This document shows, in pieces, positions 11,601 to 23,837 of a stretch of DNA of 64,000 nucleotides. Made by a program: the position numbers and the translations under genes. The notes under the pieces were generated by a model, which had not been told where the DNA came from, did no database searches, and was given only the letters and a program-made list of their open reading frames with translations. This DNA is from Drosophila persimilis. Its lineage: Eukaryota; Arthropoda; Insecta; Diptera; Drosophilidae. The stretch is from NCBI RefSeq assembly GCF_003286085.1, contig NW_020825288.1, positions 1,054,001 through 1,118,000 on the forward strand, written 5' to 3'. Numbering within the stretch: position 1 is the first letter of the stretch; each line of letters opens with the position of its first letter.

Positions 11601-14600
11601 TATTTATATATATTTATATTTACTATTCTTACATTTTATTATATATTTTAAAATTGACATACAGTACATGCTGGAAAACTAAGGCTCCTCTTCTCTCTCT
11701 CTCTCTCTCCTTTTTCTCTCTGAATGTTTTCAGAATACTTTGCGTGAAGTCTCTTGACTTATTTGCCCCTGACTTATTGCAGGGTATCTTTTACTTCCAT
11801 TAGTTCGCCCTTTGCCTGCCTTCCTTTTCTTTTTTGCTGTTTTTCTTTTTCTTGAGCTCAAATTGGTTTCGTGTTCATTTTCATTTGCGCTTTTCCGCGT
11901 CCACGCCCACCTCAGGGCGCGATTTAGTCAAGAACCTCCCATCCATGGAATCCACTCCTCCTTTGGCTTTCCTTTGTCCTTCGCCCACTCCACTGTTGCT
12001 CCTGCATTTTTTCTGCGGTTTTTAATTTGATTTCTTGCACCTTTTCTAATTGGCAATTGGAGCCGCTTGGATGTCGCTGACAGCAGCGGCAGCTTTTGCC
12101 ACTGCAACAGCATTTTCCTCTCGCCCCAAAATTTAAAGGCTTTAAATTATCCTGGAACAGGGGGAGAGATGGATTCGCCCCTCGACTGGTCCGACTCCTG
12201 GCGTTAATGGCTCTTTTATGGCCGCCGCTGTGCGGTCCCCCCGTTGCTGCTGCTGCCGCTGTGGCAGCTGCAAATATTTTGCCACTCCGCGGCAGGGCAG
12301 TCAGGGATTGGAGATGGGGTCTTGTTTCAGCAAAAATCTAATCTATGCAAGCCCCGCCATGTCCCCTCGCTCCCGCTCCACGCTCCACGCAGTGTGGCAA
12401 CTATTTTTTTTGCCGCTTGCAACGTTTTTTGCTGCTGCTGCCGTTGGGAAGCTTAACAGTTAATTGCCCCTTGAAGAATACCGCGCCACGGACTCCACAG
12501 CTACGGGAGCTCTACAGATCCACAGATCCGTAGTCCGTAGTCGATTCCCGTACCACGACACGTGGACACACGACACAAAAGCCCCGCCCCGGACACTGGC
12601 GTCCCATTTCCCTGTCCTGTCTTCTCGTATCCGTGGCCGTATCCGTGTCCGTGTCCGTGCGTGTGTTTTAATCGGTTTGACTTTGTTGCCTGACCTGCCT
12701 GCTAGGGGAGGGGTGTAGGGGCATGCAACAGCAAGGACAAACAACCAGTGTTGCCAGTGTGTGGCCCTGGCCCTGGCCCTGCAGCAGATTGAATCCTAAT
12801 CGAGAGGATTTGACTTTGGTTACGTTGCGTAAACACGCAACAACGGCAGCAAACGTCCCAGACCCCTCCAGGAATTCCCACTCCCACCCCCCACGCAGTC
12901 AGGATTACAGTGGAGACTGGTCGGAACGAAATGAAACCGAATGAAAGCTGTTTCTGTTTCCGTTTCCTTTTATAAAAAATATATAGTACATAACGGATGC
13001 GTATTGTGTCCAGTTTGGGCCCCTTTCGATCCACAGACTCTATGGCTTCAAGATCCATCCTTTGGCATATCGCTGTCAGTCCGAAAAGGACTCGCAGGAA
13101 GCTGATGATTAGGAACGAAGTTCTCACTGTACAGCTCTGTTTCCGTGTGTTTTCTTGTTAATCCGTTTGTCTCACATCTGTGGGATTTATATTTTCGATT
13201 TTGACGGTTTGTTTGTCTGCGCAAAATCTCAAATTTCCGAATGGTTCGCCAATTGATTGCCTGAGTACCAGAGGACCATCCAAGGGCGATCCCTTCCGTT
13301 TCCTGTCCTTTTGGGAAGCTGTCTCACGAGCTGATCAAGACAATCGTCAGCTGGCTCAGTATCCAGCCAGCAGTGCTCGACAACAATAATGATATTATAT
13401 CCAGCGAAGGAACCACCTAGGAACGATCCTCAATGGCATGAACGAGCAGTTTCCATTTGGCTCGGATCTTCCCTATAGGCACTGTGGCTATGTGGCTCGG
13501 AGCATTTACAGTGAACCTTGGATCTAGTCTGCCGTCGAATCCAAACGTCAGGGTTCTATCCGCCGATCCCATGTTACTCATCCAATTCACCGCAGTCGAT
13601 CCTTATCAAATTGCACGCGAACGAACAGGATTGCCCCCTATGGACCCTACAATTTCGTTGTGAAATGGTCGGAAATGGAACTGGTAAAACAGATCGGCGC
13701 ATCAGTTGTGTCTCAGTAAAACATTTCTCACCTCAAGGACCGACAGTGCAGGTGACAATTGGTCAATCTTCTGGTAGAGATCCCTCGCATCTTCAGAGGC
13801 TCTTGGGTGAGGATGCTGAGTGGCTGTGGATGGCTCTATTTTCAGAGGCTTGCAAGAAAGTTTTGGGGTTTTATCATGAGAAAGAAAGACGCATTGGTGG
13901 GTCTGACAAGGAAGATCTCTCGTGTAAACTCTCATTTAGGAGTGACGACATATCGCAGTTAAGGTCTCAGATCCCAAGTTTCTCCTCATCTCGAGCCGCT
14001 TCTCAGTGAAGGTGGCCAGGAACCACATGGCCATAACGTAGGCCGTGAGCATAACTACGATCCGTGCCAAGTGGGGGCTGCCTGTTCGTGCCATTGGGGC
14101 CCACTCTGGATACTACCGATATCAATACCACCACGGTGCACCCGGACCTCCAATATCTGGGAACGTCATGAAAAAACACACACAACAAGACACAAAATAA
14201 TCACAAAATTCACGACAAACCAAAATATATTTTTTTCTTACTTTTTTCACAAAATCTTTTTAATTTTGTAATTTGGAATTTGATGTTGCCTAGTCGAGGC
14301 GTTTCTAGTTGACTGAAAATTTTCCAGAGCTCCAGGCTTCGATTCGGATGTGTTCCATTTGGGTGATGTCTGATGCCTAATTTGGTCCTTCAATCGGTAG
14401 AAGGACACTCGTCGTGTGAGAGTCTTAATCCGACATAGTATGCGAGTAGGCAGTTTTCCTACGTATTGTACATTCAAGTACAACGTAGTGAAATAAGTAA
14501 TAACTTAAAAGGACCCTTTCAAAGGAAGTATCATTCGGCTTGCTTTGACCTCCAACCAGAGCGATTCCCAGTGGGACTCCTTTCTAGTCTCCACTGTACC

Positions 14601-16386
14601 CTGCTTCCGAGTGCAGTTTATTGTGGCATATACGCAGCTGTTGTTTGCTTGTCCTTGGGGCAATTCGGTGGGCTGTTGGCTGTTGGCTGGGTGGAGGCCT
14701 CGTCTAGAGGGTGGGGGGAGCAGGAAGGCAATTTGTATGTGTGTGTGTGTCCTTTAGGTGAGAGGAGCCAGTGGGCCGTGTGTGGAGGGAGGCCTTATTC
14801 GAGTGTGGAGTGGAGCCTGCAACTGCTTCGACCGTGGCTCCCTGGTGTTGCTGCTGCAGCTTGCGGTTGCGCTTAGCCATTTCCTGCCCCCTTGGGCCCC
14901 CTTGTGCCCACACCCACTTCTCTTGGCCAACTGTTGGCCATGGCTTTAAATGCGCTTTTAATCGCTCGGAGGCTCAGAGGTTCAGAGGCTCGGAGACTGT
15001 GGGTTCTCCGGGTTCTCTGGATTCTCTGGCCAGCCAGAAAGTTGAATCAATATTGAAATTGAACTTCTGCCGGCGTGTGTCCTGTCTGAGGAGCAGAGCA
15101 GCTGTTGACAGGCAGCCAAAATCAGCAGCGTTCGACGTTCACGTAGAGAATTGGGCAGGAAGAGATGGAGTGAGAATGGTAGATAGAGATGGGTATAACT
15201 TTTTGGCAGTTTTAAGTTTGAGCGGGACTCCTCGACTGAATCTCGTTCCCTGGGTGTGTCCCTGTGCGTCGTTGGGTGCGTCCCTGTGTGTTGTTTGCAA
15301 CTTGTGACACAAAGGCGCCGTCCTCCATCCTCGATGTGTCTCCATCTACTCCCTCCTTCCCTCTCTTTCTGTGCCGCATCTTCATGGGTGGTTTCCTCCA
15401 GTTCTTGGGGCATGCAACAATGCGCTGACTTGACTTGTCTTACTCTTGTCTGTTGCCCTCCTCCTGCCCTGCCTGCGACCTTCACACACACTCAAGGAAA
15501 ACTTAGGCATCACGTAAGCATCCATTGCTCTCCTCCCACTCTCGCCGTCCCTCTTTCTCTCTTTCTCCCCGATTTGTACATACATCAAAAATTTTATTAT
15601 TTCTTACAATTTTTGCTTAAATTCTGCTTTTACTTTTCGTCCTGCTGCTGCTGAAAAGGTCAGACATTGTCAGTTAAGTGTCCATGTCCATGTCCATGTC
15701 CAAGTCTCAGTCGAAGAGTCGAGAGTCGAGAGTCCAGCGTCCAGCGTCCGAAAACTCTTGTCCAAGATTTCGAGTGCTTTTCACAATTTTTTAGTGCTCT
15801 GATCCCCTTCCCTTCCCATTCCCTTTATACTGCTTTGGCCTGTCTTTTGGCCCTTATTGAACGCCTTTCGGTTAGGTGTCAATGTGCAGCAGAAGCAGCA
15901 GCAGCAGAATTATGGCACAGGCAAATGGTATTGGAAAACTTTGCCATGCCAGTAAATGGATATTACAATTCAGATTCAGCTTCTTGGGGCTGGGTGGAAA
16001 GGGAAGGCCAAGAGAAAGAGCAGCCGAAAGGATGAGGCAGAACACATAGGAGGCATCCCACTACAGATGTATACGGAATGGTATGATTGAATGGGAATGA
16101 ACTATAAGTGAACTTGTGGAAGAAGGAGCAGGCTTCTAAGTTCTTAGTTCGAATATTAATATATCATTAATAGCAATTCCTTCATAAATCATTTAAGATG
16201 GATATTGTTTGATAATTTTATTATAACTCAGTTATTCTTTTTACATTTACATATGCAGCGCATTTTACCTATTATAGGATCAATCAGATGGTATATACAT
16301 TTGAGTTCCGATTCCATTTACTGGATATCCCTCCGCTTCCTTCGAACCCCATGGTGTTCTCTGCTCCACCATTTCCCAGTCTCTAG

Positions 16387-16407
16387 ATATATATATATAT
16401 ATATATA
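16387..16407. repeat. AT dinucleotide microsatellite
   Basis: An uninterrupted run of about ten AT units. Confidence 0.9.
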
Positions 16408-16957
16408 GTAGATAGAGTATTTCCTTCCTTCCCATCGAATCTGAATCGAATCGGAGGAGAACGAACGCATACGCACACCGTGACATAAATCACAAAATCA
16501 ACAACTAACACAAAACGGTATAAAAAATACACATTTTTGATTTATTGGCTGCTTCCTCCACCCTCTCGCCACATACAGATATGTTCACCCCCCAGCCCCT
16601 CCCCTAAGTAGACAGCTCAAAGGCCTAAACGTGGCCTAAAGCAAACAGAAGGAACACAGGGCCAAAACAAAACAAAGCCAGAAACCAGATATGAAAGAGG
16701 AGCAGAGGAGACCCCCCAAAAAATGGCGAGAGCCTTTTGATTTGTGACTTGCGACTTTTCACGTAGCAATTTTCCCTCCTGCTCTACGCCACAGACACAC
16801 GCACGCACGTGGAGAGGAAAATCTCCATAAAATGAAAATATGAAAATAAAAATCACGCAACAGGATATTGAAACGTCACACATATGCCACAAGTGCCACA
16901 AGGCGAGACCTTGCTCACGTAGTGCAGGGTGGCGGAGAGTAGAAGAGGGGGGAGTAC

Positions 16958-17104
16958 GGGTGTGGGTGTGGGTGTGGGTGTGGGGCAGACAGGACTTCAT
17001 TCGGGTGGCATTAAAACTGTCAGTGGTGCAGATTGCCTGCGGTGGCTAAGGACAGCGACACCTACACTCACACCCACAACAACACCCACACCCACACCCA
17101 CACC
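16958..17104. repeat. Inverted pair of hexanucleotide repeats
   Basis: A (GGGTGT)n run at 16958-16985 is followed about 80 bp later by a run of the complementary type, (ACACCC)n, at 17069-17104. The two can pair as a long hairpin. Confidence 0.75.
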
Positions 17105-17214
17105 TTCCATACCAGAAACACACACACACATGCATGATTTATTTGCCATTGCATTTATTTGTTTGTTGCAGCACCATCGAACGTGGGAGGGGGAGACACA
17201 GACACGGGGGCGTT

Positions 17215-17234
17215 TGTGTGTGTGTGTGTGTGTG
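17215..17234. repeat. GT dinucleotide microsatellite
   Basis: About ten GT units followed by GCGCGC, a mixed purine-pyrimidine alternation. Confidence 0.85.
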
Positions 17235-18717
17235 CGCGCTAAGAGGAGAAAGTGAAATTGGCGCAAAAAACTGCGCAAAAATTCGCCCGCAAACTCGTAA
17301 GCCCGTAAACAGTTGCAGCAGTTTCTTTAGCCTTATTTCGTCACGTCACCCTCTTCTCTCCTCTCCCCCTCGAGCGAGCACGTCCTGCGAGAGCAGTGTC
17401 CTGCGGAGGAGGAGGAGCAGCAGTTGGCCAAAATACAGATAGAGGTGGGTCAAAAGGAGCAGGAGCAGCAGTTGGCTCTCGATTGTGAGTGGGTGAGAGA
17501 GAGAGAGAGTCCTGGATCCTGGCCAATTGTCAGACGCCGACTGATTGGAACTTTGAGCCTGCAGCAGCAGCTTCTGCTTCTGCCACAGTCAGAACGTGCA
17601 GCGAAAGTTTAAATAAACACAGGAGCAGGACTCACTCGATAGCGAAATAGGGGAACGGGAATAAGGACATGATCAGGGGATGGGAATCCGAGTTAAAGTT
17701 GCGTGAAAGTGCCACAAAAACTGCCTGAAAAACAAGCGTAACCGGAGCTTTAATATACATGTACGTACCCTTGCAATCTCTCCTGCCCTGAGTCTTTTGT
17801 TTGTGGGAGTGTGTATGTGTGTATGCGTGTCCTGAAAGCATATCCATTTCACGCACAAGTGCCGTGTGGTGGTCGTGGACTGGCGTGGTCGTGGAGTGTG
17901 AACCGTGTGTCAAATCCATTAACCTTCTGTTTACTTTTCTACGTCCAGCCAGAGGCCAGAGGCCAGAAGCCAGGAGCCCGAGCCAGCAGCAGCCGCAAAA
18001 AATCACAAGGAGCCACCCACTCGAAACACGAGGGAAAGGAAAAGGGAATCAGGAGCAGGAGATGTCCGAGTGAAAGTGTTTTTGTGTGGCTGAAATTTGA
18101 TATTTTCACTAAATTGCGTTGCACACTTGAGGAGGTCCTTCCCTCTCCGGGCATAAATCTTACCTTGGTGTCTGGGTCGAGTGGTGCGGGGGAAATGGAG
18201 CAGCAAATCAACTCCCACCCGCACGTATCGGTGGGGCAGCCACCCACCACCTCCACTAAACCTCTTGCCCTCCAAACTCAGTATGAAATGAGTATTAAGT
18301 TGACGTAAATTGCGGTCCATTACATTAACCAAAGGAAGCAGAGAGCCAGAAAGGCAGGGGGAAGTCCAAGGGTGACCGTGGGAGGGGCGCAGCCAATTAA
18401 CCTCCGACCGCCTCCAATGAGTGTCTCCGCTAATTGCTTCTGTAGTTTCTCTGCAGCACCGGAAACAAAGCAATATCGATAGGAAAAGATGGACGCGAAG
18501 GGCAATGGGAACGGGAGAGGTGTTCAGTAGAAGATATATGGGCACATGTGTGTGTCGGTATATTAACAGGAATAAATACACTTCAATTGTTTTCAGTTCT
18601 TATAGTATATAAATGGGTAATATGTGCTCTCCTTAGCGAGTATTCATTTCGTTTTGTGTCTTTTGTGTACATTGATGGTTCATCGAGTGATCATGTTAAT
18701 CCCCTCAAAGCTCCAAT

Positions 18718-19423
18718 CTACTTGGTGGAGAGACGCGTGCGCTTGTTCCAGGAGAAGTTGACCCCGTAGCTCTTGAAGCGCTGCTTCTTGGGTTTTTGTC
18801 CTCTGTCGCTGTCTTTGTCGACATACCAACGCCAGCCATTGCGTTCACAGTAGGTGATGGCCTCGTTCTTGGATCCGAACTGCAAATTTAAATTGGACAA
18901 CGGGTCGCCACTGTGGATATAATGCGAGACAAGACTAGGACTAGTACTGGGCCATTAGTTACTGGGTCTGATCGCGATACTCACGAGGAGGCCCAGCCCA
19001 TTAGGGGGTTCTCCCATCGCTCCCGATTGTCGAACTCAATCAGCCACTTGTTGAGGTAGTTTGTGCCGCTCTGCATGGCATTCTTGGGTGGTATGTGGAT
19101 GCGCACACGACGCTCCTTCAGCTGCTGCGAGGGCACACCTGAAATGGGACTCAGGTCTACGGCTGTGGGCACGGTGATCGTTCCACTCAATTTGCTGTGT
19201 TTCTCCAAGTCCTCGGGACGGGCCAAGGCCGTATTTAGGTCGAGTGGAGCATCGGTATCTTTAGAAGACGCGCAGCGGGAAGTAAATCTACAGAAAAACA
19301 ATTGAACGATTTAACGAGGACGGTTAGAATCTCAAAGATGTGTGAGGGGGAGGAATAATATTTCACCTACAACTGCAAGGAGGTGGCGGTAGTCCTGCAC
19401 ATTACTCGACGTAGGAGCGACAT
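18718..19423 (-). CDS. ND-18: NADH:ubiquinone oxidoreductase 18 kDa subunit (NDUFS4 family)
   Basis: Three exons: 19423-19371, 19287-18985, 18910-18718, with GT-AG borders and phases that fit, 549 nt in total, 182 residues, close to the length of known fly homologues. The N-terminus MSLLRRVMCRTTATSLQLF is basic and hydroxylated, as expected for a mitochondrial targeting peptide. The body shows the NDUFS4 signature: RRVRIHIPPKNAMQSGT, then NKWLIEF, WENPLMGWASS, GDPLSNL, and the C-terminal block YCERNGWRWYV ending in KSYGVNFSWNKRTRLSTK. NDUFS4 is an accessory subunit of the peripheral arm of complex I, in the mitochondrial matrix, needed for stable assembly. Introns rule out a simple retrocopy. 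The first exon's donor was set at GTAGGT because the next possible GT would include a stop. No break is seen. Whether this is the only copy or a duplicate cannot be told here. Confidence 0.93.
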
Positions 19424-19740
19424 TTCTCTCGCAAGTTCAATCTTACGTACGTACAATTTGGAACGGAACACAAATATCTCTTGTCACTCGGTTTTATTTT
19501 TCTTAGGGCTGGGACGAACCAACAAAACTACTACTCACTGCAGTGAACGAACTACTTCAAACAGTTAACCTTAATCGTTCTTTTGGTGCATATTCATTGT
19601 ATGAACTGACACATCTGTATACTGTTCATGTATTTGTATAGCCGGCACCGTCTTTGGGGACGCGGGCTCCACATCCACATCGATAACATACCATTGCAAC
19701 ACTTTTGATTGCAAATGAAATCGCATCCTTTTGCCATCCC

Positions 19741-19833
19741 TATGATAGAATTTATAGCGATTGCACATCACTACCAGATAAAAGCAGCATCATCGCACAA
19801 AAGTCGGAAACAGCTGGCAAATAAGAATCTTTA
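19741..19833 (+). repeat. Short dispersed repeat, copy 1
   Basis: Resembles 52271-52360 in the same orientation (shared ATGATAGAATTTA and GGAAACAGCT blocks). It stands just before the HP1b-like copy. Its family is unknown. Confidence 0.55.
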
Positions 19834-19848
19834 TTAAAAAGAATTGGT

Positions 19849-20317
19849 ATGTCTTTTTCGATTGAAGGCATAGAGAATAGACGTTCGCTGCACGGCCGAA
19901 TAGAATTCCTAATCAAGTGGAAGGGCTACCCACGGAGTCAGAACTCGTGGGAGCCAGACGAGAACTTATTGCGGCCTTCGAGGCGTCCATGAAGAAAAAG
20001 ATGGAGTCCACGAAGCAGGCAAGGAAGCATCGCAACACTGGACGCATCGGGGAGGAGCAGAATGGAGTAGCCGATGAGCCCGCCAAAAGGATACCCAGCA
20101 GGTCGGCTTTGAGCGTCACTTACAACCTGACAAGATATTGGGGGCCAACCACTCGCAGGGCCAACTCATGTACAAGATGAAGTGGAAGGGCAGCGATTAT
20201 GTCGATATGGTGCCTTCCGAAGAAGCCAAAGAGCGATGCCCCCAGCTTGTCATTGAGTTCCTTGAGGAGCACCTTTTGTGGGATACTGGTAGTGGTGACA
20301 ATAGTACCAATATCTAA
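19849..20317 (+). pseudogene. HP1b-like heterochromatin protein copy, broken
   Basis: Starting at ATG 19849, frame 1 encodes a chromodomain: MSFSIEGIENRRSLHGRIEF followed by LIKWKGYPRSQNSWEPDENL, with the aromatic-cage Trp and Tyr in place. That frame stops near 19992. The hinge (IAAFEASMKKK) continues in a second frame after a small deletion. A chromoshadow domain (GFERHLQPDKILGA, LMYKMKWKGSDY, CPQLVIEFLEEHLLW) lies in a third frame from 20105 to the TAA at 20315-20317. Two frame breaks make a full protein unlikely. PRSQNSW and the tail WDTGSGDN resemble HP1b more than HP1a. HP1 proteins bind H3K9-methylated chromatin through the chromodomain and dimerise through the shadow domain. No intron is visible, which fits a retrocopy. 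The chromodomain-only frame could still be translated as a 47-residue peptide. Confidence 0.8.
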
Positions 20318-20777
20318 GAGGACCAAAATCCGAATGAGCAAGACGAAGAGTTGCAAACCATTTAAATCGATGACTAAAAATATTTGCAATAGTGGAGTCG
20401 AAAAAAATAGAGTGCTAAAAAATCACACACATCTATTTAGTCTCTCATTTTATCACCCCTTCTGCTGCACCTCCGTTTTCTTACTACTCGCAAGGTATAT
20501 TCGGAATCGATAGGCACTGCGATATTAAGTCGATAGGACACCAGCAAAAGTGTAAACAATTGGCAAAGAAATTCCTATTGACGCAACTTTTGATTAGATC
20601 TGGATCTTGCGTTACGGGACGGCAAAAGGTGAGTTGGCTGGCTCTTCCACACAATCCGATTTCCCAGGACCACGTGGTGGTTGATTTCTGGCTGTCCAAG
20701 TAGGTCTGCGTATTCGAAGCATACGGAAATTATTTATTTGTCCAGCTTCCAGACGGGAAATCTATCCTACATTCAAG
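20318..20777. other. Spacer upstream of gene H
   Basis: No gene seen. The part nearest gene H would contain its promoter, but no TATA box or initiator stands out. Confidence 0.5.
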
Positions 20778-22011
20778 ATGCAGATTCAGTGCTGTCTACT
20801 GTCTTTATTGCTCCTGCCGCTTGTTGCAGCAGGATCTCTTACCGGAGCGGAGTACTCCCTCTCAGTGGTGTCGATGAAGCCACTCGTGGAGCTGGAGACA
20901 AAGCTGATCCAAAACCTTGACGACTATGTAAAGGCCCTGGAGCACAAGCTGCAGATACTCCGCAGGTGAGGGATACTTCCGTCACAGGTGCAGATTCTGT
21001 AAGAGATTCCTTCTGCAGGCACATTTCAGAGATGCGATTGGAGAACGAGAAGGCGCAACGCAATGTAGTCCTCTATCTGTCGCATCCACTCAACGCCTTC
21101 GCCCTCATCCGACGGCTGCACCTCGACTGGGTGCAGTGGCGGAAATACATGGAGCAGCCCGTGGGAGGGGCGCAGATGCGAAGCTTTGACGCCTGGCGGG
21201 ACCATCTCCCCACGCAGTTGGATCTGCAGGATGCGTGCAATGGGATAGCCCGCATTCAGGACATCTACGGCCTCCAGGAGAAGCATATCATGAGGGGACA
21301 GCTGGCCGGCATTAAATACAAGTGAGTACAAATACAAGGGAAAAGTGATATATGTATGCCTGATTCCTGCAGCATCAGCATGTCCACTGGCGATATTTTC
21401 GCTGTGGGCCAACACTTGTCGAGGACCACAAACGCCAAAGAGGCCGTTCCTTGGCTGGAGGAAGTGAAAAGGCGCCTGCGAAACCAAACGCCCGGACCCC
21501 TGGCTGTGGATAAAGCAGAGGTCCTGTTACTATTGGCAGAGACGTACATCAAATCGAGTATGGAGGATCCTTGAAGAGGAACTGCTTCAACTAATGAACC
21601 CAATCACCTGATTTTCCAGAGCACTATGCAGATGCTCTGCCCATCCTTGATAGGGCCCTGAAGCACAACATCGCCGACGCTGTGCTCCTGCGTCGCAGGG
21701 AGGAGGTCCAGCAGCTGATTGCGAAGGAGCCCAGCACCGTCTTGGATAACGTATGTCCCGGGATCATCAATCATAACATTTTATGACCCATTCACCAGCA
21801 GGGCGAGCCCAAGGACAATTCCAAAGTGGCTATATTGAAGTGGGGATGCAGAGGCTTCTCCAGAGAGCAGTCCCCTAAGGCGCTCCACTGCTGCTACAAC
21901 TTTACGACTACGCCCTTTCTCCGCCTGGCCCCCCTCAAAATGGAGCTACTGGGGGAGCATCCCGATGTCGTGGTCTACCACGACGTCCTCTCCGACTCGG
22001 AGATAGCCTAG
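20778..22011 (+). pseudogene. Prolyl 4-hydroxylase alpha-like gene H, catalytic domain lost
   Basis: Exons 20778-20965, 21019-21321, 21373-21557, 21620-21750 and 21799-22011 have good GT-AG sites and consistent phases. They encode 339 residues up to TAG 22009-22011. It begins with a signal peptide (MQIQCCLLSLLLLPLVAAGS), then the dimerisation region (YLSHPLNAFALIRRLHLDW) and a TPR-like region, then the family block FTTTPFLRLAPLKME and VLSDSEIA, where the stop falls. Family-like residues run on to about 22120 (ILEMAERR, RTAMAHGIA), after which similarity ends, so the whole HxD...H...K catalytic part is absent. Exon 2 is 303 nt, exactly as in gene D, which places H in the D/F class, though it has extra introns downstream. 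It is either a pseudogene cut from the 3' side or a secreted non-catalytic protein keeping only partner- and peptide-binding parts. The clean upstream frame leaves the second option open. Confidence 0.85.
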
Positions 22012-23743
22012 ATCCTCGAAATGGCAGAGCGAAGGATGGCCAGGACAGCGACCGTGGCGCAACCGAATCGGACTTCGTCGCCGACCCGCACAGCCATGGC
22101 GCATGGCATCGCTCCTACTAAAATGAAAGGAAAGGTTAAATAGAGAGGTTGCTGGCCAATAGAGCTGGAGGGAATACAAAATAAAGATGAGCCTGGAAAA
22201 AAAGCCAATGGAAGAGATGAATAGGTGGGAAAGGTAAGGGTAAGGGATGGTATTCGCGGTAAGGGATGACGATGTCGGTAATGTATGCACCTGCGAAGCA
22301 CTTACTAAATATTATACCAGCTGCTGGCGCGATGCACGCGATCGTGGATGCAGTATCGATCCTTGAGTCAGAGTGCGCTCACTTTCTCTCCGTCTTCAAG
22401 AGCTTCTCCTAATTGAATTCTAATTGTCATTGATTTCAGCTCTCACTTTTGGAAGACAGTTTGAATGCAGCGAAAGCCAAAATGAAAGAGAGAGAATGCG
22501 TTGTAGAGGTTGTACCTTCGAAAGCAAACCAAATTTGCATTGTTATCCTCTTGGCAAAGAGAAGCCAAAGGAGCAACAGGAGGAGCCACAGCCACAGCTC
22601 CAGCTCCAACATCCTTTTTGCTCTTTTGACTCTGCTACAAATGAGCGGGGCATCAACTTTAATCACCTGCTTAATTAAATCAGTTTCCCCTGGCGACTGG
22701 CGACTGGCGCCGGGTCCAGCACTGGCCAGGCATAACCCCTGTTCCTGCCATTGTTCGCTGTAGGATGCTCCTGTGTCCTGTGTTTTTGGTCCTGCATAAA
22801 TTACGTGCTGCATAATCACCTACAAGCGTTCCATTTATTGTAAGCTCCTGGCAAGTGTCTTTTGCTCTCCACCTCCTCCCTCTCTTGTGGAGTTTTTCTT
22901 GGCTTTGGCTTCACTTTTTTTTGTTTTTGTTTTTGTTTTTTTCCTATCCTTGCTGCTGGTCGCTGATGTCCGTCCGATAAAGTTCTTAAATCATTTACGT
23001 TTTCCTCGCTTGCCCTGCCTTTGCTTTTCTTTTGTTTTTCCGCGATGCGGTTTTCATTTGCTCTGTTCCGAGTTCTGTTTTTATCTTGATTTTGATTTAG
23101 ATTCAGATTTATGTTTTTTAATTCCATTAGCGAGCCATTTACCTCCGCAAGAACGCTCTGGTACTCTGCAAAGGGAGGGGGGAGAGGGAAAAGTGTTTAA
23201 AAAGAATTTAACGATCTGTGAATTGTGATATGATGGAAGAGATACAAACGACAAAAACATGGTGTTCTATAGGATCTTATAGCTTAATATGCGAGATTTT
23301 GATGAGCATTTGTTTAAAGGACTTTGGCACTCTATCTCTTCAATTTTTACCAGCCAGCATTCGGTCTCGGTTGAAGTTTTACATAAAATCGATCGATCCA
23401 TTCGCAGGACACAAGGACACACTTCCAGAGGCCAGAGGCCAGCGAGAACAAGAACGCACTCCTCGACAATAAAACGCCAGAATCAACAATTATGTTAATT
23501 CATTTTGTGGGTCAATGTCTCGCACACACACAAAGGGCACACACACTCGCTCCCATACACATTTACATTGAGCTGTATTTTATGGCCGCTTCTTGGCCAA
23601 CTGTCAGCACACTCTTGGCCAGAAGACGAAGGAGGAGCAGGAGGAGTAGGCCAATAAGAAGGAGAAGCAGACAGTTGCAGTGGCAAAATAAATTAACATT
23701 ATTTATGATTTTTAGTGCTTAACATTTCTCGCATTTCTGTAAA

Positions 23744-23837
23744 CTGTTAACATGGTTTCATTTCCCCTTCTGTTAAAGGTTAACAGTGCGAGCTCTCTGT
23801 TAGGCTAACAGACCAACACGACTCTCTCGCTGTTAGC
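23744..23837. other. Cluster of CTGTTA / TAACAG motifs
   Basis: Six copies of CTGTTA or its complement TAACAG occur within 94 bp (CTGTTAAC, CTGTTAAA, GTTAACAG, CTGTTAGG, CTAACAGA, CTGTTAGC). This looks like a binding-site cluster, but the factor is not known to me. Confidence 0.45.

Larger units (their letters stand above)
8817..18717. other. Noncoding stretch, microsatellite-rich
   Basis: No convincing gene. It holds CT tracts (9894-9911, 11691-11709), an AT tract (16387-16407), GT tracts (near 14737 and 17215-17234) and a GGGTGT/ACACCC inverted pair (16958-17104). The 13.0-14.5 kb part is less repetitive and has several short open frames on both strands, but no family could be assigned. 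The texture is that of Drosophila intronic or intergenic DNA. It may belong to a large intron of a gene whose exons lie outside the window; that is inference only. Confidence 0.5.

Noticed and set aside
19571-19768. 65-codon minus-strand frame between ND-18 and the HP1b-like copy
   Set aside because: Protein-like composition, but no recognised family, and its start lies inside a short dispersed repeat. Not enough to call a gene.
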